63,422 bases of DNA from an uncultured Prevotella sp. (GCA_900315765.1 ONAK01000005.1:1-63422); one strand, 5' to 3'; numbered from the stretch's first letter, positions 1 through 9,331 are shown. A program made the numbers and translations. Notes: generated from the letters alone by a model not told the origin.

Positions 1-1277
1 TTTCCCACGCAGAAGTGCTTGAAGATGTTGCCTAAGACTTCGTTGGGGGTGATTTGGCCGCCGGTTATTTCGGCGAGGGTGTCGAGGGCTTGGCGGAGAT
101 CTTCGCTGAGAAGGTCGCCGCTGAGCTGCATCTGCAGGCCAGCGATGACTCGCTGAAGATGCTGGTTGGCTCGTGTGAGTGCATCGTAATGGCGGGCGTT
201 GGTTACGATGATGTCGGCATCGGAAGTCTTAGGTGCAGCGTCTATCAGTTGCTGCCGAAGCTGATCAAGCCCTACGCCGTACTTAGCTTGGAAATGTTCG
301 GTTTTGTTCTCGATACGGATGACGGTCTGGTCGCTGCGTACAGGAATGTCGGGGTAGGGAGTGCCTGGTACAGTCATCATAATGATGATGAGGGCACGCT
401 GTACTGCTGCTATTGAGCGGTCGATACCCATTAGTTCAATCTGGTCGTTGGTATGACGGATGCCTGCGGTGTCGATGAATCGGAAGGTGATTCCACCCAG
501 CTGGATGGTGTCTTCGATGGCATCGCGAGTGGTGCCCTGAATGTCGCTTACTATAGCTCGTTCTTCGCCTACAAGGGCGTTGAGTAGGGTTGACTTTCCA
601 ACGTTAGGAGCACCTACGATGGCTACGGGAATACCATTCTTGATAGCATTTCCTGCATGGAAGGAGTTGGCCAGGCGGCTGATGTGCTGGTGGATAGTCT
701 GTGTAAGATCCATCAGCTCGCTGCGATCGGCAAACTCAAGTTCTTCGTGGTCGGAGAAATCGAGTTCCAATTCAAGTAGTGATGTAAGCTTGAGCAGTTG
801 CTCGCGAAGTTGGGCCAGTTTTGAAGAAAAGTGCCCACGCAGCTGACTCATGGCGATCTGGTGGGTGGCCTGATTCGTTGAGGCTATGAGATCGGCCACT
901 GCCTCGGCCTGGCTCAAATCCATTTTGCCGTTAAGGTAGGCCCTCTGAGTAAACTCGCCTGGGCCAGCCTGTCGGCAACCTTTGGCTATCAGTAAGGCTA
1001 ACACCTTATTCAGGATATAGTTGGAACCGTGGCACGATATTTCTGCGCTGTCTTCACCGGTGTAGCTGTGCGGGGCGCGGAAGATGCTTACAAGCACCTC
1101 GTCGATGATATCTGAACCATCTTTGATGTGCCCGTAATGTATGGAATTGGGCTGTGCAGCACTGATGTCCTTGCTAAACACACGAGAAAGAATCTCAAGC
1201 GTTTGGGAGCCTGAGATTCTGATAATTCCTATAGCGCCACCTGTAGCTGTGGCCAGAGCGCAGATCGTTTCGTTCAT
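1..1277 (-). CDS. mnmE: tRNA modification GTPase MnmE (3' end cut by window edge)
   Basis: With MnmG, MnmE forms the 5-carboxymethylaminomethyl group on U34 of certain tRNAs in the cytoplasm. The reading frame starts MNETICALATATGGAIGIIR, the usual N-terminal folate-binding domain. The GTPase domain is inserted in the second half and shows G1 GAPNVGKST, the switch GTTRD and G3 DTAG. The frame reaches the window start at FCVGK, the C-terminal catalytic Cys motif, so only the stop codon and at most a residue or so are missing. The G4 motif reads NKTE instead of the usual NKxD. The ATG directly abuts the stop codon of the nucleoside phosphorylase upstream, so the two are co-transcribed. The family assignment is certain. 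Confidence 0.96.
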   Translation of the reverse strand, partial: MNETICALATATGGAIGIIRISGSQTLEILSRVFSKDISAAQPNSIHYGHIKDGSDIIDEVLVSIFRAPHSYTGEDSAEISCHGSNYILNKVLALLIAKGCRQAGPGEFTQRAYLNGKMDLSQAEAVADLIASTNQATHQIAMSQLRGHFSSKLAQLREQLLKLTSLLELELDFSDHEELEFADRSELMDLTQTIHQHISRLANSFHAGNAIKNGIPVAIVGAPNVGKSTLLNALVGEERAIVSDIQGTTRDAIEDTIQLGGITFRFIDTAGIRHTNDQIELMGIDRSIAAVQRALIIIMMTVPGTPYPDIPVRSDQTVIRIENKTEHFQAKYGVGLDQLRQQLIDAAPKTSDADIIVTNARHYDALTRANQHLQRVIAGLQMQLSGDLLSEDLRQALDTLAEITGGQITPNEVLGNIFKHFCVG

Positions 1278-2150
1278 TTAAATGCGGTTGAGAACTTTTT
1301 CTATCAGTGTGTCTATCGAGCTTTTATACTCGGTGTTCATCTTCTGGGCATATCGGTTGGCAATAACCATACAGCATGTCATGGCGCGATGGCCGAGTAA
1401 TGATGCCATACCAGCCAGGGCCGACGACTCCATCTCGAAGTTACATATCTTCATGCCGTCGTACTCAAAGCTTTCTATCTTCTCGTTCTGCTTGGGATCC
1501 TCGATGCTGGCACGGAGCACACGCCCCTGAGGGCCATAAAATCCGCCGCACGAGATGGTGTAGCCGCGAACCATATCGTCGGCTGCTACGCGGTTGATAA
1601 GTTCTGCATCGGCTACTGATACGTAGGGCGCACCCTTGATAGGATTCCACTGCATGTGCTGCTTGAAAGTCTCTTCCATCTTCAGGTCACACACCTTGTT
1701 ACGATCGGCATAGTAGTTAAGCAGACCATCGAAACCGATACTCTTTACTGAGGCGATGAAACAGCCGGTAGGGGTGTTGGGCTGCAAACCTCCACAGGTG
1801 CCAACGCGCACCATAGTGAGTGTACGGTGTTCTGACTTCTCCTCGCGGGTGTTATAGTCAATGTTAGCGAGGGTATCAAGTTCGTTGGCTACGATATCGA
1901 TATTATCGCATCCGATACCGTGACTCAGAACAGTGATGCGTTTGTCTTTATACATGCCGGTGATGGTGTGGAACTCTCGGCTGCTAACCTCGCACTCCTT
2001 TGAGTCGAAGTGGGCAGCAACGGTGTCTACACGTGCAGGGTCGCCTACTAATACTACTTTATCTGCCAGTTGCTCTGGCTTGAGATGCAGATGGAAACAT
2101 GAACCATCGGCATTGATAATCAATTCTGATTCAGGGAATTTCTTCTTCAT
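1278..2150 (-). CDS. Nucleoside phosphorylase (uridine phosphorylase-like)
   Basis: The 290-residue protein belongs to the purine/uridine phosphorylase family, which splits nucleosides with phosphate to give free base and ribose-1-phosphate. Visible motifs are the phosphate-binding VLVGDPARV near residue 35, SHGIG near 76, RVGTCGG near 115, and the ribose-binding NFEMESSAL near 240. Length and motifs fit the longer Bacteroidetes uridine phosphorylase-like group. I cannot fix base specificity from sequence. It follows the PD40 protein by 14 bases and leads straight into mnmE with no gap. Confidence 0.88.
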   Translation of the reverse strand: MKKKFPESELIINADGSCFHLHLKPEQLADKVVLVGDPARVDTVAAHFDSKECEVSSREFHTITGMYKDKRITVLSHGIGCDNIDIVANELDTLANIDYNTREEKSEHRTLTMVRVGTCGGLQPNTPTGCFIASVKSIGFDGLLNYYADRNKVCDLKMEETFKQHMQWNPIKGAPYVSVADAELINRVAADDMVRGYTISCGGFYGPQGRVLRASIEDPKQNEKIESFEYDGMKICNFEMESSALAGMASLLGHRAMTCCMVIANRYAQKMNTEYKSSIDTLIEKVLNRI

Positions 2151-2164
2151 AGACTTGAATTTTA

Positions 2165-3298
2165 TTAATGTTTTTTGCTGTTGATTTCTGCGTTGCGGGT
2201 GGCTTTGCTTAGCTGTTTTATACTTGCATTAAGCTGTAGAGCCTGCTCTTCAAGTTTAAGTATCTCGCTCTTCATGCTGCTACGCTCACCGGCATTTGCC
2301 TTGTGGTATTTTTGTCGCAATTGATCGAGACTTAAGTTTACTAAATCGAGAGTGCTTTGCTCCTTTAATAGCTTCTGATACAGTATGTTGGCTTCTTTTG
2401 AGTGAAGTTCTACTGCAGAGGCTGTATCGCCAGTGCTTACCATCTTGCCTGGTTCGTTGTGAACTTCGTATCTTGACTTGATTCTGTCGAGAGCAGCCTT
2501 GCGTTCAGCACCATCGCCCCATGTGTCGGCAATACTGATGATATCGGCAAAGTTTTGAATTTGCTCTCTAGTGTATTTTAAATTGTCGTATATTTTACGA
2601 GTGTCGGATGGTATGAAAATATAGATACATGCCTTACCCTCAGGCTGGCGACGATCGCTGACAAAATAGCCAATACGGTTGGCCTCGTCGATAGCAAACA
2701 TATAGTCGTTGGCCTCAGAGTTGAACGGCATACCGATATTCTCGGGCTTCAAGAAACTTCCACTACGAGAGTCGTAGCGGGTCATAAAAATATCATAGCC
2801 CCCAATGCTTTCTTCGCCTTTACCGGCAAAGTAGAAGGTAAGTCCATCGGTAAGCATAAATGGATAAGATGCTTCGTCGATGCCCTCGCTCAAACCCTGC
2901 AGTGGTTGTGGCTTGCTCCACTCGTTGCCAAGTTTGTCGGCAGTAAAAAGTTGTTGCTGGTGCCCATCGGGTTGACTGAAGTAAACCTTGTTGCCCATCT
3001 CGTTGAGGTAGAGTGTGCCTTGCAACTGATTGCGGAAGAATGCTCCTGTATTCATGAGCTGACCGCACTCTGACGATAGGTGAATGGAAGCCAGAAATTG
3101 ATCCTTGTTTACTACGATACTGTCAATGATGATGATTTGTTGAGTCATCTCACGCATATTAGTAATGCGCGGGTCTTCCTGTGGCTCTTCAACTACAGGT
3201 GCTGGCTTGGGTTTGGTAGTGTGTTTGCGCTTTTGAGCTGCCATCGGTAGCGACAGCAGTAGAGTCAGTAAAAGTATCGTAATCTTCCTCAGGTCCAT
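2165..3298 (-). CDS. Exported PD40/WD40-like beta-propeller protein
   Basis: A 377-residue protein with a clear signal peptide (MDLRKITILLLTLLLSLPMAAQ) followed by a Lys/Pro-rich stretch. Residues about 75-230 hold repeats of the PD40 type: NKVYFSQPDG, EASYPFMLTDGLTFYFAGKG, NEANRIGYFVSDR-like segments. Such repeats build TolB-like propellers. The C-terminal third (about 285-370) is charged and probably forms a coiled coil. It lies between the ttcA-like gene (5 bases) and the phosphorylase (14 bases) in one operon. It is probably periplasmic or bound to the outer envelope. The specific role is unknown; the propeller call rests on repeat pattern only. Confidence 0.78.
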   Translation of the reverse strand: MDLRKITILLLTLLLSLPMAAQKRKHTTKPKPAPVVEEPQEDPRITNMREMTQQIIIIDSIVVNKDQFLASIHLSSECGQLMNTGAFFRNQLQGTLYLNEMGNKVYFSQPDGHQQQLFTADKLGNEWSKPQPLQGLSEGIDEASYPFMLTDGLTFYFAGKGEESIGGYDIFMTRYDSRSGSFLKPENIGMPFNSEANDYMFAIDEANRIGYFVSDRRQPEGKACIYIFIPSDTRKIYDNLKYTREQIQNFADIISIADTWGDGAERKAALDRIKSRYEVHNEPGKMVSTGDTASAVELHSKEANILYQKLLKEQSTLDLVNLSLDQLRQKYHKANAGERSSMKSEILKLEEQALQLNASIKQLSKATRNAEINSKKH

Positions 3299-3303
3299 TT
3301 TTT

Positions 3304-4083
3304 TTATTCTTCTATCAGTTTGTTGTCGGCATTAAGCGCATTCCACATGCTGTAGCGCGCTTCTGGGTTCATGCGCTCGATTGCGTTGTAGATTTCCTTG
3401 ATGTTTGCACGATGCGAGTTGGTCTCGTAAGGGCATAGCTTCTGTTGCTTTTGGTAGCCTTTCAATGCTGCATAGTTCTTGATGTCGTTCTCTTCAATCA
3501 TGCACAATGGTCGGATAATAGACAAAGGCATCTTGCGCATTTTAAGTAGGGCAGGCATTGTGTCAAACCTTCCTTGGAAGGTGAGGTTCATCAGAGCCGT
3601 ATGCAGCAGGTCGTCTTGATGATGTCCTAAAGCAATTTTATTGCATCCCAGCTCTTGGGCCAGATTGAACATCTGTTTGCGACGATTCCACGAACACAGG
3701 AAACAGGGCTGCTTTTGTCGTCTCTTGTCCTTTGCTGTCATCTCTACCTCGCTCGAAATGACATGAGTATCGAAACTGGTTGTCTTGACATGGAGCGTTA
3801 CACCCAGAGTGTCGCAGAACTGCTGCAGATAACTGGTGTCGGTCTCGTAGTGGATGTTCTCCATCCTTACGTGCAGTGCCTCAACTTTAAATCGTGGGTG
3901 AGATATTTGTGAACGACGAGACAGTAGTTCAAGTAAAAGCAGGGAGTCTTTTCCGCCTGATAAGCCCACAAGTATGTGATCATCATCTTCTATAAGATGA
4001 TAAGTAGCCATCGCCTTGACAAACCGTTCGTTTAAACGATGCCACAGGCGACGGCTCTCTTTATCGTCGTTAAGCTTCTCCAC
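3304..4083 (-). CDS. ttcA: TtcA/TilS-type PP-loop ATPase, probable tRNA 2-thiocytidine synthase
   Basis: A 259-residue member of the TtcA family, which adenylates and thiolates C32 of tRNA using an Fe-S cluster. The PP-loop motif SGGKDS lies near residue 45, a CFLCSWNRR (CxxC) motif near 127, GHHQDD near 155, and a further Cys in KLCPYETN near 220, matching the Cys pattern of TtcA. The start is GTG and overlaps the end of the Nfn gene by 14 bases. Homology to family N-termini begins almost at once, so the later ATG at residue 25 would cut real sequence. TilS is less likely because the CxxC is present. Confidence 0.85.
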   Translation of the reverse strand: MEKLNDDKESRRLWHRLNERFVKAMATYHLIEDDDHILVGLSGGKDSLLLLELLSRRSQISHPRFKVEALHVRMENIHYETDTSYLQQFCDTLGVTLHVKTTSFDTHVISSEVEMTAKDKRRQKQPCFLCSWNRRKQMFNLAQELGCNKIALGHHQDDLLHTALMNLTFQGRFDTMPALLKMRKMPLSIIRPLCMIEENDIKNYAALKGYQKQQKLCPYETNSHRANIKEIYNAIERMNPEARYSMWNALNADNKLIEE

Positions 4084-6433
4084 GCAGATGCTTATCCATA
4101 TTCAATGCGGCACGACGACCATCACCCATGGCGAGGATTACTGTAGCACCACCACGCACGATATCACCACCTGCGAATATCTCCTTGCGGCTTGACTGCA
4201 TCTCCTCACTTACTGCAATGGTGTTCTTGCGTCCAAGCTCCAAGCCCTCGATACTCTTTGGTACAAGGGGGTTAGGAGATACGCCAACGGCTACGATTAC
4301 TTGATCGACGTCGAGGGTAACAGTCTTGCCTTCAACGGGAACAGGACTGCGACGGCCTGATGCATCTGGTTCGCCAAGCTCCATTACCTGAAGCACGGCC
4401 TGCTTTACAGCACCATTCTCGTCGGCAATGTACTCGATTGGATTATGCAGAGTGAGGAACTTGATGCCCTCTTCCTTAGCATGCTTAACCTCTTCGAGAC
4501 GGGCTGGCATCTCAACCTCACTGCGGCGATATACTAGTGTGACATCAGCTCCCAAGCGCTTAGCTGTACGGCATGAGTCCATAGCAGTGTTTCCGCCACC
4601 AACAACAAGAACGCTCTTGGCTGGGTTCAGTGGGGTGTCGGTTGTTGGGTTGGCAGCATCCATCAGATTTACACGAGTAAGATACTCGTTACTTGACATG
4701 ATGTTTATGCTGTTCTCACCTGGAATATTCATGAAGTTAGGCAGACCAGCGCCGGAGCCTACGAAGATGCCCTTGAAGCCCTGCTGCTCAAGCTGTTCAA
4801 CACTGATGGTCTTGCCAACGATAACGTCGGTCTGGAAATGAACACCCATCTTGGCAAGGTTCTCGATTTCTACATCAACAATCTTGTTTGGCAGACGGAA
4901 CTCTGGAATACCATATTTTAGTACGCCGCCAATCTCGTGGAGTGCCTCGAACACATAAACATCATAACCTTTCTTTACCATATCACCTGCGAACGAAAGT
5001 CCGGCAGGGCCAGAACCTACGACAGCAATCTTGATACCATTAGCAGGTGCAATCTCTGGCAGTGATATATTTCCACTCTCGCGCTCAAAGTCGGCTGCGA
5101 AACGTTCCAAATAGCCGATTGCCACAGCAGGCTCGTTCATCTTCAGATGGATACACTTGCTCTCACACTGCTTCTCCTGAGGACAAACACGTCCGCATAC
5201 AGCGGGTAGGGCAGAAGTGTTCTTAAGCACCTTGGCTGCAGCCAGGAATTGGCCACGCTCGATATTCTTGATGAACGATGGAATATTAATGTTTACAGGA
5301 CAGCCCTCAACGCAACTTGGCTTAGCACAGTCAAGACAACGTTTTGCTTCGATCATAGCCATCTCCTTGGTGAGTCCGATGTTTACTTCCTCAGTACGTG
5401 TTGTAGCACGATAAACTGGGTCAAGTTCTGGCATGATGACACGTGCAATCTGAGTGCGCTCTTTGGGCTTCATGCTCTGTTGGAGCTCTTTGCGCCAAGG
5501 CGCATTTCGGTCGGTAAGCACTTCGATACTATCGTTAGTAGGATCGCTGTCCATTGAGATGCTTGAACCTGAATTGTCAGTTGTCAATTCTCCATTATCA
5601 ATTGAGTCCAGATGTTCCTTGTAGTGAGCTAACTCTTCCTGCTCTTCGCGCTTGAAGGTGCCCATACGTTTGAACATTTCGTCCCAATCAACCAAGGCTC
5701 CATCGAACTCAGGACCATCGATGCAGACGAACTTTGTCTTGCCTCCGATAGTGAGTCGGCATGCGCCACACATACCTGTACCATCTACCATGATGGTGTT
5801 GAGAGATACCTCACAAGGAATGTTGTGCTTTTGGGCAGTAAGGTTTGAGAACTTCATCATGATAGGAGGACCAATGGCAAATACCTTGTCCACATGGGGC
5901 TCCTGCTCGATGAACTTTTCGATACCAACGGTTACTACACCTTTCTCGCCGTAGCTGCCATCGTCGGTCATGATGATTACCTCGTCACTGCTCTCGCGCA
6001 CCTTGTCTTCAAGGATGATGAGATCCTTTGAACGTCCGGCCATTACAGAGAGTACACGGTTGCCTGCGGCTTTAAGTGCCTGTATGATAGGCAGCATAGG
6101 TGCTACACCCAGTCCGCCACCTGCACATACCACTGTTCCATACTTCTCAATCTTGGTGGGGTTTCCAAGAGGACCTACCACATCGGTTACGTAGTCGCCT
6201 ACGTTTAGTGCACAAAGTTTTTTCGACGAGAGTCCAACCATCTGGACTACCAATGTGATGGTGCCTTTGTCGATATCGGCGGCGGCAATGGTAAGTGGCA
6301 TGCGCTCACCTTTCTTGCCTATACGCACTATCACAAAGTTGCCAGCCTTGCGGCTCTTGGCGATCAGTGGAGCTTCAATCTCGAAGAGGAAAACCTTCTC
6401 AGAGAACTGCTCCTTTCTAACGATTTTGTTCAT
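4070..6433 (-). CDS. Fused NfnA-NfnB-type ferredoxin/NADP(H) oxidoreductase
   Basis: A 787-residue one-chain fusion of the two subunits of NADH-dependent reduced ferredoxin:NADP oxidoreductase. Residues 1-260 resemble the small subunit (dihydroorotate dehydrogenase electron-transfer family): the FAD-binding RMPLTIA near 44, the NAD-binding GGGLGVAPM near 105, and a [2Fe-2S] site DGTGMCGACR with Cys222, 225 and 237. After a linker (about 265-315), residues 316-787 match the glutamate-synthase-small-subunit-like large subunit: [4Fe-4S] Cys clusters CLDCAKPSCVEGC (366-378) and CGRVCPQEKQCESKC (413-427), FAD motif GSGPAGLS near 473, NADPH motif GGGNTAMD near 612. Databases often call it dihydroorotate dehydrogenase B/glutamate synthase, but no GltB is next to it. 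Electron bifurcation is inferred from the family. Confidence 0.88.
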   Translation of the reverse strand: MNKIVRKEQFSEKVFLFEIEAPLIAKSRKAGNFVIVRIGKKGERMPLTIAAADIDKGTITLVVQMVGLSSKKLCALNVGDYVTDVVGPLGNPTKIEKYGTVVCAGGGLGVAPMLPIIQALKAAGNRVLSVMAGRSKDLIILEDKVRESSDEVIIMTDDGSYGEKGVVTVGIEKFIEQEPHVDKVFAIGPPIMMKFSNLTAQKHNIPCEVSLNTIMVDGTGMCGACRLTIGGKTKFVCIDGPEFDGALVDWDEMFKRMGTFKREEQEELAHYKEHLDSIDNGELTTDNSGSSISMDSDPTNDSIEVLTDRNAPWRKELQQSMKPKERTQIARVIMPELDPVYRATTRTEEVNIGLTKEMAMIEAKRCLDCAKPSCVEGCPVNINIPSFIKNIERGQFLAAAKVLKNTSALPAVCGRVCPQEKQCESKCIHLKMNEPAVAIGYLERFAADFERESGNISLPEIAPANGIKIAVVGSGPAGLSFAGDMVKKGYDVYVFEALHEIGGVLKYGIPEFRLPNKIVDVEIENLAKMGVHFQTDVIVGKTISVEQLEQQGFKGIFVGSGAGLPNFMNIPGENSINIMSSNEYLTRVNLMDAANPTTDTPLNPAKSVLVVGGGNTAMDSCRTAKRLGADVTLVYRRSEVEMPARLEEVKHAKEEGIKFLTLHNPIEYIADENGAVKQAVLQVMELGEPDASGRRSPVPVEGKTVTLDVDQVIVAVGVSPNPLVPKSIEGLELGRKNTIAVSEEMQSSRKEIFAGGDIVRGGATVILAMGDGRRAALNMDKHLRGEA

Positions 6434-6473
6434 GATAATTATATTTATTTAATTAAGTGCGGGGACTAGGTAC

Positions 6474-7118
6474 TTATCCGATATAGCTGAGAATTAAATT
6501 AACAGCTTCATCTTCTGTTTTGTTGTCCATATTGATAACAAGGTTGTAGTTCCGGGTGTCGTAACGTGATTTGCCAGTGTACTTTTTGACATAGTTTTCA
6601 CGCATTTTGTCGACATTCTTAATGGCCTTTTCAGCCTGTTCGTGAGTCAACCCTTGTTTTTTCATGATGCGCTGGATGCGATACTCCATCGAAGCCTGAA
6701 TCATGATGCTCAGGTGGTTGGGGTGGTCGGCAAAGATGTGAAATCCTGAACGGCCTGCAATGATGCACGATTGCTCCTCGGCAGCAGCTTTCAAAATCTT
6801 CTGCTCTACATCGAACATCTCTTCACTTGTCACCATGTCAGACTGTTCGCCGTTAATCATCTGATAGTACCAAAGTTCATCTTTGTTCTGATTGATAGCT
6901 ACAAAAGCTTTTTTCAGATAAGTCAACCATGGATATTTAGTACCTTTCTTCTTTTCAATTTCATCGACAGTTAGATTGTACTTCTCTTGTAGAGATTGAA
7001 TGATTAGTTTGTCATAGTAGGGAACGCCAAGTTTATCTGCAAGCTTTCTACCCACAGTGCGGCCTCCGCTACCTAATTCACGATTAATCGTGATAACAAA
7101 TTTTTTTTCCTTGTCCAT
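6474..7118 (-). CDS. Cytidylate kinase-like family protein
   Basis: A 214-residue P-loop-type kinase of the cytidylate-kinase-like group. The N-terminal nucleotide-binding loop reads NRELGSGGRTVGRKLA (about residues 11-27), followed by LGVPYYDK, as in this family. This is not the canonical Cmk; in Bacteroidetes these proteins occur in addition to a standard CMP kinase, and the substrate is unsettled. An internal IIAGRSGFHIF segment (near 120) and an Arg-rich lid MEYRIQRIMKK follow. It lies between serS (23 bases) and the Nfn gene (40 bases) on the same strand. Confidence 0.85.
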   Translation of the reverse strand: MDKEKKFVITINRELGSGGRTVGRKLADKLGVPYYDKLIIQSLQEKYNLTVDEIEKKKGTKYPWLTYLKKAFVAINQNKDELWYYQMINGEQSDMVTSEEMFDVEQKILKAAAEEQSCIIAGRSGFHIFADHPNHLSIMIQASMEYRIQRIMKKQGLTHEQAEKAIKNVDKMRENYVKKYTGKSRYDTRNYNLVINMDNKTEDEAVNLILSYIG

Positions 7119-7141
7119 AATAATTATTTTTAATAGATTGG

Positions 7142-8461
7142 TTAGTCGATAATGTCACAACCCATGTAGGGAACAAGGGCTGCAGGAATCTTGATGCCAT
7201 TCTCTGTCTGGTTGTTCTCCAGTAGAGCAGCAACGATTCTTGGAAGAGCCAGAGCCGAACCATTCAGAGTGTGGCAGAGCTCAGTTTTCTTGGTCTCGCT
7301 ATTACGATAACGGCACTTCAAACGGTTTGCCTGATAGGTGTCGAAATTAGATACTGATGATACCTCGAGCCATCGTCCCTGAGCCTCAGAATAAACCTCA
7401 AAGTCGTAACAAATAGCACTTGTAAAGCTCTGATCGCCACCGCATAACAGCAAAATACGATAGGGAAGCTCTAACTTCTTGAGTAGACCTTCTACGTGCT
7501 CCAGCATCTCCTTGTGACTCTCCTTTGAGTGCTCGGGCTTATCGATGCGAACAATCTCAATCTTAGAGAATTCATGCAGACGGTTTAGACCGCGGACATC
7601 CTTACCATAGCTACCTGCCTCGCGACGGAAACACTCTGTGTAAGCACAGTTCTTGATAGGTAGGTCCTTCTCATCAAGGATGACATCACGATAGATATTG
7701 GTAACAGGAACCTCGGCTGTTGGGATGAGATAGAAATCGTCAACCTCGCAGTGGTACATTTGACCTTCCTTGTCAGGCAACTGACCTGTGCCATAACCTG
7801 ATGCCGCATTAACTACAGTAGGGGGCATAATCTCGGTATATCCGCTCTTGCGGGCCTCGTCGAGGAAGAAGTTGATGAGTGCACGCTGCAGACGAGCTCC
7901 CTTGCCAATATAAACAGGGAATCCAGCACCAGTGATCTTGACACCCAGATCAAAGTCGATGAGGTTATATTTCTTAGCCAGCTCCCAGTGGGGCAGAGGA
8001 TTGGCAATACCTAATTTGGGGTTAACATCCCAGTTGCCTACTGTATCATTGGCTGTACATTCTTTAAGGTTGCTCTTTACAACGTGATTATCCTCGGCTG
8101 CACGTCCCTCGGGAACCTCGTCGTAAGGAATATTTGGAATCTGACAAAGTAATGTAGTCATCTCTTCCTGAGCCTTGGCCATAACCTCATCCATTTCCTT
8201 TGACTTCTCCTTAAGCTGGGCTACCTGTGTCTTTACCTGCTCGGCCTCGTTTTTCTTGCCTTCCTTCATCAGGCGACCGATCTGACCAGACAGTTGCTTC
8301 TGCTCATTAAGACATTTATCGAGCTCCTGCTGAGCCTCACGGCGACGCTTGTCGATGGCCAGAACATTATCAATAGCTTCTTTAGCGCCAGCAAAGTGTT
8401 TCTTCTCCAATCCGCGGATTACGCGTTCGGTTTCCTCATTGATGAGTTTCAGTGTTAACAT
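7142..8461 (-). CDS. serS: Seryl-tRNA synthetase
   Basis: Charges tRNA-Ser with serine in the cytoplasm. The 439-residue protein has the N-terminal tRNA-binding coiled-coil arm (about 30-110, rich in Glu/Lys/Gln), then the class II catalytic core. Motif 2 is FRREAGSYGKDVRGLNRLH (about 280), and motif 3 includes LALPRIVAALLENNQ near the end. It is first in a same-strand run that continues through the kinase-like, Nfn, ttcA, PD40, phosphorylase and mnmE genes. A well-formed promoter lies about 45 bases upstream. Confidence 0.98.
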   Translation of the reverse strand: MLTLKLINEETERVIRGLEKKHFAGAKEAIDNVLAIDKRRREAQQELDKCLNEQKQLSGQIGRLMKEGKKNEAEQVKTQVAQLKEKSKEMDEVMAKAQEEMTTLLCQIPNIPYDEVPEGRAAEDNHVVKSNLKECTANDTVGNWDVNPKLGIANPLPHWELAKKYNLIDFDLGVKITGAGFPVYIGKGARLQRALINFFLDEARKSGYTEIMPPTVVNAASGYGTGQLPDKEGQMYHCEVDDFYLIPTAEVPVTNIYRDVILDEKDLPIKNCAYTECFRREAGSYGKDVRGLNRLHEFSKIEIVRIDKPEHSKESHKEMLEHVEGLLKKLELPYRILLLCGGDQSFTSAICYDFEVYSEAQGRWLEVSSVSNFDTYQANRLKCRYRNSETKKTELCHTLNGSALALPRIVAALLENNQTENGIKIPAALVPYMGCDIID

Positions 8462-8504
8462 ATTTAATACGTATTTATTTGTTTATATTCTTTATTCTAA
8501 GGTG

Positions 8505-8536
8505 CAAAGATACAAATATTCGTTTAATTAGCCAAA
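8505..8536 (-). promoter_or_regulatory. Promoter of serS operon
   Basis: On the minus strand the site reads TTTG, 20 bases, TATCTTTG, an exact fit to the Bacteroidetes -33/-7 promoter (TTTG ... TAnnTTTG). The start site would be near 8498, giving a leader of about 37 bases before the serS ATG. Confidence 0.8.
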
Positions 8537-8547
8537 GAAATAGTCGA

Positions 8548-8585
8548 AAAAAAGCAGAAATCCCGCTCTCCGTAGGAGAGTGGGA
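8548..8585 (-). terminator. Rho-independent terminator of rplU-rpmA
   Basis: An 11-bp stem (8561-8571 with 8575-8585, one G-U pair) closes a 3-base loop. On the minus strand it is followed after a few bases by a run of seven T. It lies about 45 bases past the rpmA stop and before the serS promoter, so it separates the two units. Confidence 0.85.
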
Positions 8586-8630
8586 CTCTGTGTTGTTTGT
8601 TTGGAATAAGTGTTTCTTTAAAAATTTACC

Positions 8631-8894
8631 TTAGGCCTCAGCGTTTGGGATTACTGATACAACGCTCTTGTTGTACTTGCCTTTGTGGAAGTTTACGGTA
8701 CCGTCTACGAGAGCGTAAAGAGTATCGTCCTTACCAATAGCAACGTTGTTACCTGGGTTGTGCTTTGTACCACGCTGGCGAACGATGATGTTACCAGCTA
8801 CGCACTGCTGACCGCCGAAGATCTTAATGCCAAGTCGCTGAGCTGCGCTCTCACGACCGTTCTTAGAACTACCTACACCTTTTTTATGTGCCAT
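8631..8894 (-). CDS. rpmA: 50S ribosomal protein L27
   Basis: An 87-residue protein starting [20 protein letters not shown], the conserved L27 N-terminus that reaches towards the peptidyl transferase centre. [22 protein letters not shown] follows the family pattern. There is no N-terminal extension needing cleavage, unlike in Firmicutes. It starts 21 bases after rplU, the usual gene order. Confidence 0.99.
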   Translation of the reverse strand: MAHKKGVGSSKNGRESAAQRLGIKIFGGQQCVAGNIIVRQRGTKHNPGNNVAIGKDDTLYALVDGTVNFHKGKYNKSVVSVIPNAEA

Positions 8895-8915
8895 AATGTT
8901 GTTCCTCCTACGATT

Positions 8916-9233
8916 TTAAGCGATTACTGACTTGATTTCTACTTCTGTGAACTGCTCACGATGACCGTTGCGCTTACGAGAGTCCTTGCGACGCTTCATC
9001 TTGAAAACGATGACTTTGTCACCCTTTACGAGTGGGTTCACTACTTCACACACTACTTTGGCACCCTCTACGGTTGGAGCACCTACCTTTACTGCACCGT
9101 CAGCATCTACGAGCAGTACCTTGTCAAATTCAACAGTCTTGCCTGCCTCAACATCCTTGATGTGGTGCACGAAGAGCTTCTTACCCTGCTCGGCCTTGAA
9201 CTGCTGACCCTGAATTTCTACAATTGCGTACAT
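8916..9233 (-). CDS. rplU: 50S ribosomal protein L21
   Basis: A 105-residue protein of normal length starting [19 protein letters not shown]. The C-terminal [20 protein letters not shown] segment is the conserved 23S rRNA-binding tail of L21. It heads the rplU-rpmA unit. Upstream lie two TACCTTTG boxes and a hairpin-containing leader, annotated separately. Confidence 0.99.
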   Translation of the reverse strand: MYAIVEIQGQQFKAEQGKKLFVHHIKDVEAGKTVEFDKVLLVDADGAVKVGAPTVEGAKVVCEVVNPLVKGDKVIVFKMKRRKDSRKRNGHREQFTEVEIKSVIA

Positions 9234-9323
9234 TTTGCTTTTAATTTGTATTTAGGGTTTTTTCCGCGAGGCGGCACACGTTCGTATACACTTAACTCTG
9301 CCCCAACGGACTCTAACGGGGTG

Positions 9324-9331
9324 CAAAGGTA
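9324..9331 (-). promoter_or_regulatory. Possible proximal rplU promoter (-7 box)
   Basis: The minus strand reads TACCTTTGCA, a perfect -7 element. No TTTG is seen at the expected upstream spacing, so this is weaker than the distal promoter. The leader from here would be about 83 bases and GC-rich. Confidence 0.5.
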
